A DNA stretch of 64,000 bases from Setaria digitata. Taxonomy: Eukaryota > Nematoda > Chromadorea > Rhabditida > Setariidae. The stretch is taken from contig RCAB01000021.1 of the NCBI GenBank assembly GCA_003640385.1, positions 124,001-188,000 of the forward strand, read 5' to 3'. Position 1 is the stretch's first letter. Each line of letters begins with the position of its first letter. Below, piece by piece: positions 1 to 12,900 of this stretch. Made by a program: the position numbers and the translations under genes. Below the pieces are notes generated by a model that worked only from the letters and a program-made list of their open reading frames with translations, was not told the origin of the DNA and searched no databases.

Positions 1-326
1 CAAAGACTGACAGAATTTAATTCTTTAAAAAACTAGTGGTAAAACATATTTGTGTTTTAAAAAAATAGGTCCTCAGAATTGCCTAATTTGATACTTTTTA
101 GTTACTAGATTTCTTTCTGATAACTTAACTGCTGTACAATAGTGCTTTATCAACTGTTTTGAAAATAATTTTTTAACCTGATGATTATTTGTCGAAAAAT
201 TTTTAGTTACAGTTTTAAAGAAAATCCTAGCCATTAACATTTTGCTTCTGTAAATGATGTTTGTAGAGATTAAATCAATTAAGCTTTTTTCAATTTAAAG
301 CTTCAAATAAATGAGCCAAAATGGAC

Positions 327-3300
327 CTGATTGAGCATCCTGGTAAGGTCACGCTTTAACATTTCCAAGTGTGTTGCACGACAATCACTACAGACTCGTT
401 TTTCACAGTGAGCGCAAATGTCCAGAACAGCCTTTTCATCGCATACTTTGCATCGTTCCAGATTATACCTGCAATCCCCCTAAAGAATCCTAGCAAAAGT
501 ATCGTTTCGTCACGTGCTTTCCTTCAAGTATCACTTCGTATCAGCACCGTATTACTGTACTTTGTTCCATAAATGTTCATTATGCAGTGGAATGGGATGA
601 GTGAGATCAGGGTGAATCACTGAAGTGATAAGGCAGGCCGTATGTCCTGATCATCAGCTTTATTCCTTTCAACAGCTGTGCGATTTTTAAGTCTTCAATT
701 ATGTTAAAGCACCTAGACTGCGCCTGTTATCAACGTAATGGATCTCTCGTCGTCAATATTGCATCCTACGTAATTAGGTTTCAAGCATCTTTCCCTCGCC
801 CATTCAATTTCCTCGTTCTTCAGCGCTAAATACTTGATACTGTCGTGAGAATAAATCAGTGTTTCAATTAATTGTATAATTTGATATGCATTTAAAAAAT
901 TTGAAAAAAGTAGTTCACATTATATTAAAGTGATAATAATACGAGTGGATTTCACATACAAAGCGTAAAATGCGGAATTTTAGCAATCCTGTTTAATGAA
1001 AAATTTGAAAAATGAACGAAACATTATCTGCAACTGTTTCTTTGCTTTTTCCTCCTCCCTGTATTAAGATAACTAAAAATTAGACAAGGAGGTTTTTGCC
1101 TGTTAAATATTTATTATAATCACATTTTATTTATTTTCATTCTTATCAGAGCTATTTTTTTCTCCTTCAACTTCATCATCACCCATTTTTCTATAATTTT
1201 CTTAGCTATTTCATTTAATGATGCCTTATCAGTATAATACTTGATAAGAAATCAAAAAAATGGACAACCTCTGGATATATGCTTCCAATTGAGCAGCATT
1301 GTCATCTGTAGCCTGTAGATGTATATCCAAGAAACCCGTTAAAGTATAATTCGATTGAAAATTTTTGACACCTTCATAAGGCACCGGATGCTCCGCTCTA
1401 CATTCTGGACATTTCAATACCCGATGAACTACATCTACACAGTTATCCAAACATGGTAAGCAGAATGTGTGATGGCACGGTAGCAGTTTTGGTTGCCTAC
1501 AATACTTTTTATCGTTTAATAACAACTTCACTTTTGGGCCTCTTTGGCCACTCGCAATATTACTAGCTAAATTTTTTGTAAATTTCTGGCTACATTGTCA
1601 AGAACATATTTGTGATTTTTTATTGCATAAATTCAAAATTTATTTCCTCAGCTTTGAAAAAAATTGAAGTTACAGATACGAGAGAAGGATGAATCAGCAT
1701 TCTCTCTGATCATATATCTTTCTGTGATCGATTACGTTTTTTGCAAACAGTGCTTCTTGCCTTGCAAGAATGCTTCCGATCGTTCCTTTCCAAAAAAAAT
1801 GCTTCAGAAAAGAGGCACTCTGAAGTGATGTAACGAGTATAAGAGAAAAGAAAAGGAGCAGATTAGTTGACGAGCAGATGGGATCGAACTACTCACCAAC
1901 TGTCTCACTTCTGGCTTCTAGAAGGCAGTGGTGAATCTGATTATAGATTTTTTAGCGGAGACAGGTGAATCTGGAAATGCCTGTTGCTGAAGTTTTAGAA
2001 ATGAGTCAGTGAGTAGCTGATCGTAATTGAGGTAAACAGTGAGAGGAAGCTGGGAAAATTATTTATCTTATTGGAATCAAATCTACGCCTTTTATTGAAA
2101 TAACGGACGAAGCTGTTTCAGTGAGTTGTAGATTTTGAAAGAGAAAAGAAGGCGTAAAAACACTTTTGCGAAAATTTCCGAGCTTTATTAGGCAATAATA
2201 ATACATGAAATAGGGATTCCTATCAGATGGTTCAAACCATACTGATCAAACGTATTTATTCGAAGGCTATATTTCTTATCACTTTAATCATTAGAAGAAT
2301 TCTAGAATTCAACGAGTAATATTTTGTTGCTGTCAAAAAACACCAAAAATGATTCAATAGTTCATGTAAGGATAAAAGACGTGATTCATTAGTTTTCACT
2401 ACACTAAATCAGGTAACCACTAATTTTCACTCCATTCCAGATTATTCAGTTTAAATAAGCTTAAGCGAAGTTTTGCAGAATATGTAAACGTAAATAAATA
2501 AATATAAACGTAAATGAATGAATAAATATAACATATTTTTTTTATTTTTCTTTTCTTCTTTATATTGTATTATACCATATTATTTATTTGTATATATGTA
2601 TATATAAAATTCAAAATATGTAGGTAGACATTTTTAAAACTTTGTATCAAAATATACATATTCATCACTCATCATCCTCACACAGCTCACTCAGCTCACT
2701 ACTATTTGAACTTTTTTCTAAATGGTCCTTCTTTACTGGCATAATTATTACAGATCAGAAAATTTCCACTGAAACGGAATAAGGAAATGAAAAGGAAAAA
2801 AAAAAAAACTCTGGATAAATCTTACAAATTTCTCTGCGGCGATTTTGAAAAAAATCAAAAAAAAAACAATTATCAGTATTGTAAGAGAAGTTGAATATTT
2901 TCAAATCAATCGTAAGATATAGCAATGCGAAGTTGCATAACAGCGAGAACGGTAAAGATAATGAGAATTCAGAAATTAATGCAGCATTAATTTAAACTAA
3001 GTTTAAAAAGCAAGCAAATCATTTCTTAACATACAACAATAAATTTACTAAAATTTTAATTTCTAAATTAAATTTCGGAAGTTTCGGTTCATAAAACAAT
3101 GGAATGAATATATCAGCAAGTAAGCACGTTAGTCTAAACAAAACCCCAATGTGATTGGAGACTTACTAGATGCTTCTTTCCAGAACGCTCCATCTAGATA
3201 TTTATTAAGCTGAACAGTTCAAATGAGCAAAGATTAACAAAATCTTACTTGTAACGGTCCAAACAAATTGGACATGTCAGCAATTGTTCAATTTTTTCCA

Positions 3301-3436
3301 ATGGATTTTCGAAGTCAGGCGGTCGTGCAGCAGGCGGAAGGAGAAGCATTTGTCGAATAGGGCCAGAAGTGGCGGAATTGTTGATTGTTGCTGTTGGTGC
3401 TGATGGGGTACTACTGTTCGATGAGGGCGAAGCCAT
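327..3436 (-). CDS. nhl-1: NHL-1-like RING/B-box protein, 5' part only
   Basis: Three in-phase coding exons on the minus strand: 3249-3436, 1269-1496, 327-468. The first gives a Ser/Thr/Pro-rich N terminus, then the start of a C3HC4 RING (CPICLDRYKQPKLLPC joined across intron 1). The second completes the RING (C-H-x-FC-x2-C, then CPEC). The third carries a B-box-type zinc module (CKVC, CAHC, CSDC, H) and ends in RDLTRMLNQ. From memory this matches C. elegans NHL-1, a TRIM-NHL ubiquitin ligase that uses its RING to recruit E2 enzymes. The coiled coil and NHL propeller are not in the window; a donor follows position 327, so the gene continues to the left. The start Met is the first in its frame and lies 36 bases after a TTTTCTAG acceptor. 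Intron 1 is long (1752 bases). RING and B-box are certain; orthology is likely. Confidence 0.85.
1497..3248 (-). other. nhl-1: nhl-1 intron 1, no other gene seen
   Basis: A 1.75-kb intron, AT-rich. It contains short A/T runs and an imperfect tetranucleotide patch (AAAT/GAAT) near 2490-2530. No exon, RNA gene or mobile element was recognised on either strand. Confidence 0.6.
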
Positions 3437-3471
3437 TCGACTGGTGCGAGGAGGGCCAAATTTGGCTCTTT

Positions 3472-3479
3472 CTAGAAAA
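3472..3479 (-). promoter_or_regulatory. Candidate trans-splice acceptor of nhl-1
   Basis: TTTTCTAG on the minus strand, 36 bases before the nhl-1 ATG. There is no recognisable upstream exon, so a spliced-leader acceptor is the simplest reading. Confidence 0.4.
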
Positions 3480-5548
3480 CTATTTATTTAGTGGTACCGC
3501 TACTGTTAGTTAAAACTCTATTAAAACTCATTAGCTTAGTATTTTGAATACAAATGAAGGCCCCAGGCTCTCCTCTTTGCACTGCTACTAAACAATACAG
3601 CAGCTGGTTGAAATGAAAGACAGAAGCAGCTCGGATTTGCTCCTCCTGAATTTTTCGTTATAAGTTCCTCCTCCTCCTAACGTTCCTCAAGTAGACAGAT
3701 GAACATAGGCTGGGAGAATTCAAGTTCAAGCTCGAACTCTGACATCACTTCTTTATCAGCTCCAGCTTTTCCCTCTGTTCTTTCACTTCGGCATTACTTC
3801 GACTCACATTTCAAAAAGCTTGATCTTCTCTCATTTCCTCCATATATTTCATCTAGTTTTTTCTTGAAAGTCGGAGACATTGAAAAGTATAGCGAAGAGG
3901 GTTTTATATTTTTCGAAGTTGAGTAAACTATCCCTTCCTTTTTCTTAATCCATTAATTATCCACCAATGGAAGATTTGTTCAAATAACGTAAATGGCACA
4001 ATATATTTAAAGTAAGAAAGCAAGTCAAGTATATTTGTTTGTTATTATACTTCAGTTTAGTCTAATCAGACCTTTTTTTCCAGCGACCTTGGTATAATGT
4101 GGGAGAAAAAAATAAACTCTGACAACTTACCTACCTAATCATTCCTTTCAACATTTTAGTGGGAAGTAAATATGCTATTGATCGGCGGTAGCACTTGAAA
4201 GCTTGATAAGAAACGCAAGAAAACTTACACAGCACTTAAATATACACGAAACATACATGAACTGTAAAGATATTCATTATTTCCGAGACAAGCCCAATGA
4301 GCAGTGTTGCTTATAAAATAAGTATGGAACATTTCATAAACGCAAACTCACAGACCTAATTAGGTCCTATGAATCTAAATCTTATGCATTAAAAAAGATT
4401 TTCCTATGAATCCAAATTTTATGTAACCAAAAATCAAAAACCGAACGACAATCTGATGCAATGTACATATCACTGAAGGAGGTTACGATTGTAAATGTTT
4501 GCCTAGTCATTCATTTTATGAACCATTGTCTTATTCCCTTACTGTTGCTAGTAAACGCTATAATCAACAATATCAGTAATTAGAGAGAAGTGACTAATTA
4601 CCCTGTTCAAACATCGATTAATTAACTAAATTTACTTAACTAGTCCTATTAAATTTGCAATATGAAATAACTGGAATTTGTTACTTATAAGCAATAAATT
4701 TACTATGTCAAACAAAAGACGAAGATTTTGTGAGTGAGTTTGGGTTTCTCAAGCTTCGTCTTTGGAAGACACTTTTTCACTAATTTTTTCAGCAAACACG
4801 TTACTCAAGGAATTTTCTGCAGCTATTTGTTTTTGTTCACACGAATAAACTATACATCCAGTTGTTTTAATGATGAACCCAACAATTTACAATTAATACT
4901 TCCGTTATATATGTGATGAAAATCTTTCCAAGCTTAATGCCGTTTACAAAGCAATTCGAAATATGATCGACCAAGATATATTATCTTAGAACCAATGAGG
5001 GCAGAAAACAATTTAAGAAAGTTCATTCCAAAGCTGTACTTAAGACTTGAAAGTTAGACAGTACCGACAATGCTAAAAGAATTGGTTTGTGACATTTTAT
5101 CAAAGTGTTATTAAATTGGACAGAAGAGAGGTATCATTTTATCATATTTAGGTAGCAAATATAGGGCCGTAAACTGTGTTACGTCTTATTGCAGCTGCCC
5201 GTAAAGGATGTCGAGAATGATAAGTTCCCGATGGACACAGCAAGTAAGAAATCAGTGTTAATTACAAACACCGAACAATAAGGCAAAAATAAATAACTAA
5301 ATAACCAATGCAGATTACAGTAAATTAAAATGAATAAACTTGTATTCTGCGTTAAAATAACTATTATGAGGCATTCGATTTTACATATATAACATTTTAA
5401 GGTTTGCACCCGTTTTAGCCAGCATTTAAACCACCAAAAGTTACAAAAATCTAGTTCTCGCAGAGACTATAATTGATAGCATGTACTGGTTAGATGAAAC
5501 TATACTGCCATTAAATATGATAATTTTAAACGCCTAAAGCTTCAAGAA
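3480..5548. other. Intergenic, nhl-1 promoter side and srp-9 3' side
   Basis: About 2.1 kb without a recognisable gene. The part next to nhl-1 (3600-3860) is pyrimidine-rich on the plus strand and holds short open frames that look like chance. The rest is AT-rich; no structured RNA or repeat was identified. Confidence 0.5.
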
Positions 5549-6483
5549 TTATTTGGAAACAATATGCCTCATCAATGTAGCGGTAAGCTTTTCCAATCGT
5601 TTTACATCTTGTATTTGATCTGTGTCGTACTGTAAGCAGACCACATCATCTGTCATTTTTAGTACCATTTTGCCCTTTTTGTGATTATATTTGGTTATAA
5701 ATCTGCAACAGTTGGAACATTCAAAAAAAAAAAAAAAATTAATGGTTGCGGACTTGAATTAAAAGAAAAAGATAAAAAGCTGCTGAGCTAATTAATGGTT
5801 ATTCTTTACTCATTATCTTTCAAAACAAACAAGATTTACAAAAAAAGACAGTGTACTGAAAGTAGCTTTCGCAAGATGGGTCAATTTGAGCCTATAAGTA
5901 GGGATAAGTTTTTGCACCTACCAGTGCCAGTGCCTCGTTAATTGCCCAGGAATAATTAACAGTGTTACTCAAAAAAAATTAATAGTTTCGTTAAGCAAGT
6001 TTGACCCACTAATTTAATAAATTATTAATACTTCTATGCCCACTATTAGCAAACCAATCTTGTTTTTTTTTTTTTTTTTGCATCTCCTAAATACTTAATA
6101 CTTACACCATAACTTATTCGCTCTTTAAAGAGCCGAAACTAATAAACAATGAATGGTGATTTAACAGCCATTAAATCAATCGAAATTAAATTTGTATTGA
6201 GTCGTTATTTTAAAAAGAAGAGCAGAAATTTCTTACGGAAAAAAAGTGGACCTCAAAAAATTTCTATTTAAAAAAAATGAACACGATGAATCCAGTATTC
6301 AACATTCTTTTAAAATTTATCACTGAAGATGAACTCCAACACTTTACCACTTCATCCCAAAATTTTCGGAGAAAAGTGAAACTGAGAAGAGAAGCAACAA
6401 GCAAACCTGCACCGTGTTGGATTACTGGTGTACAATCGATCGACAGCCTTGCTAAATTCTTCCCAATTCGTAAAGTATGTCAT
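5549..6483 (-). CDS. srp-9: Signal recognition particle 9 kDa protein
   Basis: Two exons, 6407-6483 and 5549-5702, joined in phase (AG + A), giving 76 residues. The N terminus reads MTYFTNWEEFSKAVDRLY and the second exon contains KMTDDVVCLQYDTDQIQDVK followed by a Leu/Met helix and stop. This is the SRP9 family fold (human SRP9 86 residues): SRP9 pairs with SRP14 and binds the Alu domain of SRP RNA, causing elongation arrest during co-translational targeting to the ER. The start is the first Met in frame and lies 29 bases after an ACTTTCAG acceptor. The intron is 704 bases. No SRP14 gene is in the window. Identification rests on the strong VTDDLVCL/TDQ-QDVK-type signature and correct length. 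Confidence 0.95.
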
Positions 6484-6512
6484 TCAGAAGAGCGGTGAAA
6501 TTTCCTTTATAT

Positions 6513-6520
6513 CTGAAAGT
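6513..6520 (-). promoter_or_regulatory. Candidate trans-splice acceptor of srp-9
   Basis: ACTTTCAG on the minus strand ends 29 bases before the srp-9 ATG. It fits the nematode 3' splice consensus, and no 5' exon is visible upstream. Confidence 0.5.
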
Positions 6521-9500
6521 AGACAAGAGATCTTATTCTCAAATTATAAACCATAATTATATTCCGTACCAACCACATGCTTATACAATTCAAACTTTTT
6601 AAATCCGCTGTCTGAGCTATTATGACGATCCTTGTTCTATTCAATTCAGGAATTGACTGTACTATTAAAAGTACGCGTGAATAATTACGTATAAAACTAG
6701 ATTATGACGTTCCGGGATAGCTGAAGACTGACAAAAATGACAGACCGAACTAATAATCTCCAGAATAATTTCGGTACCCAACAAGTTTGACAGCCCTTAA
6801 CCGCTAATTCTACTAGGACAAATATTTTCAATCACATCCGTAAAATCAAGTATTTGAGGCCCGTAAAAATATTTCAAACCAGATAAAAGTATCGCTGCTC
6901 AATTCTGATATGAATTACGCTACACTATTGAAGTTATTGTGACAACTTTCGTTCCTCTTATGGAATAGTGTTGGAAAGACTTTTGAAAAGCGCTTAAAAA
7001 TGTGTAGGAGTCTACGACTCCTCCGAAATGGAAGGTAAAGTGTGGAGTCGAGTACTTCGAACAGAAGGAGGACAGTGTTGGAGTTGTGTTTACAAAGCAT
7101 AAAATTCAAAACAGCCTTTCTTTCATTTCGTCGTACGCCTTGAGCACCCTTTGTTGTCAGGATGAAGTGGAATATAATTTATAATTTTAGTATAATTTTT
7201 ACAGTCAAAAATATAGAAAAAATCACTTAACCTTGTGAGTCAACTCATTCTGGAGCTTCAAACTCAATAACTTTAACATCACCTTAGAATTAACGGTTTG
7301 ATTCCATCGAAATTCTAGCTTGAGATTTTCTATATTCCCAAACTGATTATTACTTCATTCCATTTCGCTTACTTGAGTTTAAATTTTGCATTCGCTGTGC
7401 TTTCGGACAAATATCTGTGCAGTTGATACACCGGATACATCAAAACTTGAAGTGGATTTAATATGAGAAATTAGAAGCGCCTCGGTACTACCGAAACGTA
7501 GCTTTGGTTTAATAAGTTATATATTAACGGTCTGCACTTCCCACCAGTTGATGATGTTAGTAATTAATGACTTTTAAAAACAATCAAATATAGTTCAGTC
7601 CCTTGCAAAACCACTTGCAGTGGGGCAAACCGCTGGTAAGCTTATTTGAGAAAATGCAGGCATTCACAGAAGCATAAAAGTGAACTCCGGTTTCTTAAAT
7701 TTTATAATGAATTATTCCTTTTGGTCACCAGAAAAAATTTTATGGAATATGTACTTCATTTTTTGCTCCACTCATATGTAAATAGTATGTATCGTTGCCA
7801 AAGACGGTTATGATTTCTAAATTGTGCATGCCCTGAATAGAAAATGGAAACTACTTTTTTTTCAGTCTTTTTTTCAAAGTTCTTTTTCCAAAACTTCCAA
7901 AGACATTTCAAAAATTCTCAACTATCTTCTTGGCAAAGCAGTTTTTCTGGATTATCCAATATGATAAGTAACTTAGAAGTGTAATGTGCTAGGGAAGGAA
8001 TTCATCCTGAGGAATTCACTGAAATTTTACATACAAGATCGCTTCATTAAAAATAATTACAAGATAATGAATATCTGCAGAAAAAACTGAAATACTGTAT
8101 TCATATAGTACTAAATAAAACAGAGTTATTCAAGCTGATGAAATGAACCATATAAGCAAAATCAGCAAAAGGATGACATGCACAAAATGACAAACCATTG
8201 AAACAATAGAAGCATGAAAAAACCAGTTACAGAAATAAAGGAATTAAGCTTTTCTAACGAGGATGGATTTTGTGATGGAGCTACTACAAGGTTTTGGGTG
8301 TGTTTCAAGCATAAAACAGACAAATCCTAACAACATCCCATCCACAGAAAAAAAGAGACGAATGCTTAGCTGATTCTTAGAATTTAAACGGCAATTCAGC
8401 ATCAGTGCTCATGTAACTTAGACTAGTAACTTAACTGTTCAGGTGTATAAACAGCTTTTTGAAACAGTGCTATTCTAGTTGACCTAACAGTTTTAATCAT
8501 TTGAAGACAGCACAATTAAAAAAAAAAAAAAATTGTTTCAAACACCCTCTTCATGGTTTCTACTCCCATCACTCATCCTTACAAAATGAACATTTGATAC
8601 CTAAAATTTACGGAATTCATTTAACTTATACACATTTCTCAATACCCGAATTCCAACATTACAATCATCAAATGTCCGTGAAAGGTGAGGACAAGAAGGC
8701 TGGAAACTTTGGAAATAACGACCATGTCAGGAGAAATTAAAATGGACAAAAAGACGGCAAACAGCTATAAGTAAATATATGATAGTAGATTTTCTCTCTT
8801 TTCCTCTACCATACATTGGCATAACAAAATTGAACGAATAAAGAAGTTATCTAAAAAATATATTTAGTATTACCCGGACAGAACGAAAAAGAAGATAGTA
8901 AATCAAAAGTTGATGTTATGTCTATATAATGCTCTCGATTATTTGGAAAATATAAAAATAGGAAGAATCTTACAAAGGCACAAGCAGTTCTTACTGCGTT
9001 TATGTGGACCTATAAAGGCCGAAAATAACGTGATGCTGAAGTTAAGATTTGCGTGCCATATCAATGAGCAGTATGTCTACGTAGCAATCAAAGTATTCTA
9101 CTTAAATGCATGTTTTTAAGGATATGTATGTCGGTGATCATAGAAATGACAAGAAATAAAACTATGCTGCCACGCAGATCATGCACATGCAGAAAATAAC
9201 TAAAGTAACTGTGAGCAAATCTGAGTCAAGAATGATACTTCATTATTCATACTCAGGACAATTCGACCTTATAAAGTTAAATGTGTATCACAAGTTGACA
9301 GCCGTAATCAAATTTATAAATGCAGCAGAGACGAAAATGCAGCATTTATAATAATGATCTAAATGATAGTTCACTTTAATACATCTGCTTTGAGTACATT
9401 TTCATTTTTCTTACAGAAAGATATCGTTTCCACATCTCTCAAACATATGAAAAAAGCGAGAGTGGCCATTTCTTTCAAAATCAGTACAGTAAACTGCTCA

Positions 9501-9913
9501 TTTCTGAGAAGTATTTAGGGTTCAAAAGCAAAATGGTAATTTGCAAATTTAAAGTCGAATTAAATGAACACTAAAATTGAAAGAACGCAATGATGGCTAG
9601 TGAAATAACGAGTACAAAACTGCATCAATACAAAATTGCTGCAAATGTTTTTTCCTTTTTTTTTTCGCAAATAGTTAGAAGTTCACATATATTCTGATAT
9701 ACCAGAGAATATTTTTTGCAAAAAAGTTAACAAATATCCTGACGATACCAGAGAATATATCATATGAAAATGTAAGCACGAAAGAAATTAATAATACAGT
9801 CCTTATTAGCGTAATAAATCAATGATACAATTTCTTGATTAGTATCAAAGAAAAGGTCGACGGAATAACATGATATAGCTTACCATCGCATCCAATATTT
9901 ACAAATGAACGGT
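6521..9913. other. Intergenic, srp-9 upstream and tra-1 3' side
   Basis: 3.4 kb of AT-rich sequence. Short open frames occur on both strands (for example 8501-8740 and 8910-9119 plus), but none shows a known motif, a splice-linked partner or a credible signal peptide. No tRNA-like or transposon-like structure was seen. The tra-1 3' UTR should lie at the right end; no clear AATAAA was found close to the tra-1 stop except one overlapping the stop itself. Confidence 0.45.
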
Positions 9914-12900
9914 TTATTCGGGAGCCGTTTGTTCATCTGCATTTAGTCCATTTGATTCCATGTTCCTTAACTCGATACTTTCGAATGAAGATGTCAGCTC
10001 ATCGACATTGCTGAGAACAATTGCATCCATTCCAGCCAAATCACCGAATAAATCATCATTGCCGAGGTCTTGCAACGAATCTTTTTCCGGCTATAAAATT
10101 TATACCTTGTAATTAAATGCAGAAGAACTTTAGACTTGTAAATTTTACCTATTGGTTTGACCATTCAGACCAACTCATCAAGGCAACATTACAATCGTAG
10201 CTAATACACATGTAGTTCGAATCATCAGACCGATGTAAGGAAAATGCTACTCACTGAATTAGAGATTCTATAAGAAAGGAAACCCTTGACATGTTCACTG
10301 CATCGAAGCAATGAAAATTTTGCAAACCTAAATCCACCAAAATCACCAAGATATTTAATACCTTCTGTGTGAAACATTTGCTATGGTATCATAACCTTTG
10401 TTTTCATTTATACCAAAAATTTCGGCACTTTCATAAGATGTTTTCCATTGGTCTGACCACTAATTTTGCTCGTAAGAAGGCTATTCATTGAGCATTAACG
10501 TTTATAAGAGTAAAGAACTTTTTCCATGAACTGAATATTTTAAAAATCCGCTGCACCTTCCAAACTTCACATTACTTTCGTTATCCACTTTTTCAGTGAT
10601 GGAAGAAACCGGAATGCAAATTTGCTTTATCTCAACACCGCGTTATTATAATCAACTTTCAAGCGAAATTTGCAGCGAAAAGATGATTTCCTATTTGATC
10701 CACCTTCACGAGACTTTTCGACTATTCAAGGTGCCATGTCTGTCATGTGCCACTAAACAATTTGATAACACTTATTCTTCAGATTTCAATTTGTTCTCTG
10801 ATTAAAATTTCTCTTTACATGGCAACTAATAGTATACTATCATTCAAAAATGATATAATGTCCGGAAATTACCATTTCGATCTGTATTCTGGTCGAATGT
10901 GGATCTGGCACATTGAATCTATCTGTTCCGTATCTAGACTGAAATATGAAAAACACATATTTCATACGATTTATTAAAACGTTGGTGCACGTGTGACATT
11001 CATGAAAAAAAGGACAATTTGCAATGATAAAGGTGTAACACTCCAAAAAAGTTATGCAGTATAGCTGCAACATCAAACTGGTTTAATCGAAACCATAAAT
11101 GTGCAAAAAAATGGGAAGCAAATACGAAGTTATAATAAAACTGAAGCACTTCATGCGCAGAGCAAGCAAAAACTTGGAAATGAAAATACTGGAAGAGTGT
11201 ATGAAATCATAAAAAACATGCAGAAGCCACAGTGTGAAAAAATGTATGAGTCGCCTCCATTCATACGATTTCGGGGTCTCATGAATGCAGCAGAATTCCA
11301 AATATATTTGAAAATATCTGGAGTATAGCATTCCAAATCTAATGCAAACTATTACACTACAAATTTTGACCCGTTTTACTTCTGAATAAACCATTCGGAA
11401 AAGAATTGAAGGCAACAATTTGGAGAAATATAAGCATGTTCACTGTCCCATATCTCAAAAGAGAGCTCTCAAAAACATTCTACAACTTCTGGCGAACAGC
11501 CAAAACTACAACAGCAGTTCTTATCAATTTCTACGCACTTAAAGAAGGGATAAAAAGCTGAATGTTTAAAGCATGCCGAAAAAGCCAAATAAAGTCTTAA
11601 ATAAAGATTAAAATGGAAGTAAAAACACTCAAGGATATTTTATAATACTTGTATGAAACAACGTGGAATTACGTCTTGTTGAAATTTTGAAGCAAATAAG
11701 GACATTATACACGCATGCACAAATACAAAGGGCAGACAAATAAACGTTCGTATATAAGCGCACGAAAACGAATAAACAAACCAAGTCACAAGACCGCATA
11801 TAAGGATCAAAATCCCATAAAACGTATATTTACTTACATTATCGGTGTTGATTTGCATGCAGGAAGACATCATTAACGGATCCGTATACTGACTCCCGTA
11901 AGATACTGCCGAGTGGTCGTATGTATCTGGGGATACCGGATATTGTGGGTCTACTGTACCACCAAGCATCTGTTGCATATGAACGTTTGGAAGTACAGGA
12001 TCTGATGTAAAATCGTTTGTCGGTAACGATTCCGTGCAATAATTCCTATTAGTCATAGAATCTGATTGCTGTGTTCCAGTTGCTGTACATTGCTTCTCTG
12101 CAAAATCTCTACTCTTACGAACTGATAAAAGCTTCCAAAAGCGACAATCAAGTTCGTTATCAAGGAATACTAAATTTTTATCCAGTTGTTAGAAAAGACG
12201 CCTAAAATAGTGCATTGTTTATGTCACTAGAAACTGTCTGCTTCAAAAACCTATTTCGCTACATTTTAATTCAATCAAAAGCTTGAAGCACCTAAAGCAT
12301 AATAATAAGGCACCTATAAATACCATGAACAACGTTTTTTGCAACGAGTTTGCGAACATAAAAGTGGTACAACAACAGTTGAAGGCTATAACAGCTTTTT
12401 ACAACATTTTCATTCAGATATATAACAGTGACAACCTATTTGTTCGGGTTTGTAAGTACTGCATTCTTGTTTAGTCTTAATTTTCATTGAATGGTGAGAT
12501 GCAAGAGCTGCCGATGCTTCAGTAGTACCGTTACTATAAGGATAGAGATCATCGTGTATTCCTTCTGGCTGTTGCATCGGCAATTTCATTGGTGTTAAAC
12601 ATGTCTGAAAATTAATTCGATAAACATCAGGATTTTGAAAGAACTTAATAGTATATCGTAAACGAAACATAAATAGGGTACCTAAAAGTTTGTACAAAAA
12701 TGCTATTGTTTTAATCTGCTAATATGAAAACAAATATTGCTGTTTTGAACTGCCCACCTTTCACTGCCCAATATGCAATAAGAAAATTTTGACGAAATAT
12801 TTCGATTATGGTACAGGTTATCACTCACGAATTTACAGAAAAGGCTCATGAGAAAACAAAAGAAAAAATCCTTACAACTGAAAGAAAAAAACCCATAATA

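Noticed and set aside
1870..1915. TTCGATC-like T-loop on the minus strand suggesting a tRNA
   Set aside because: The flanking bases do not pair as a T-stem and no acceptor or anticodon arm fits.
3699..3926. Plus-strand 75-codon open frame with a Ser run
   Set aside because: Lies in a pyrimidine-rich tract upstream of nhl-1 and has no supporting feature.
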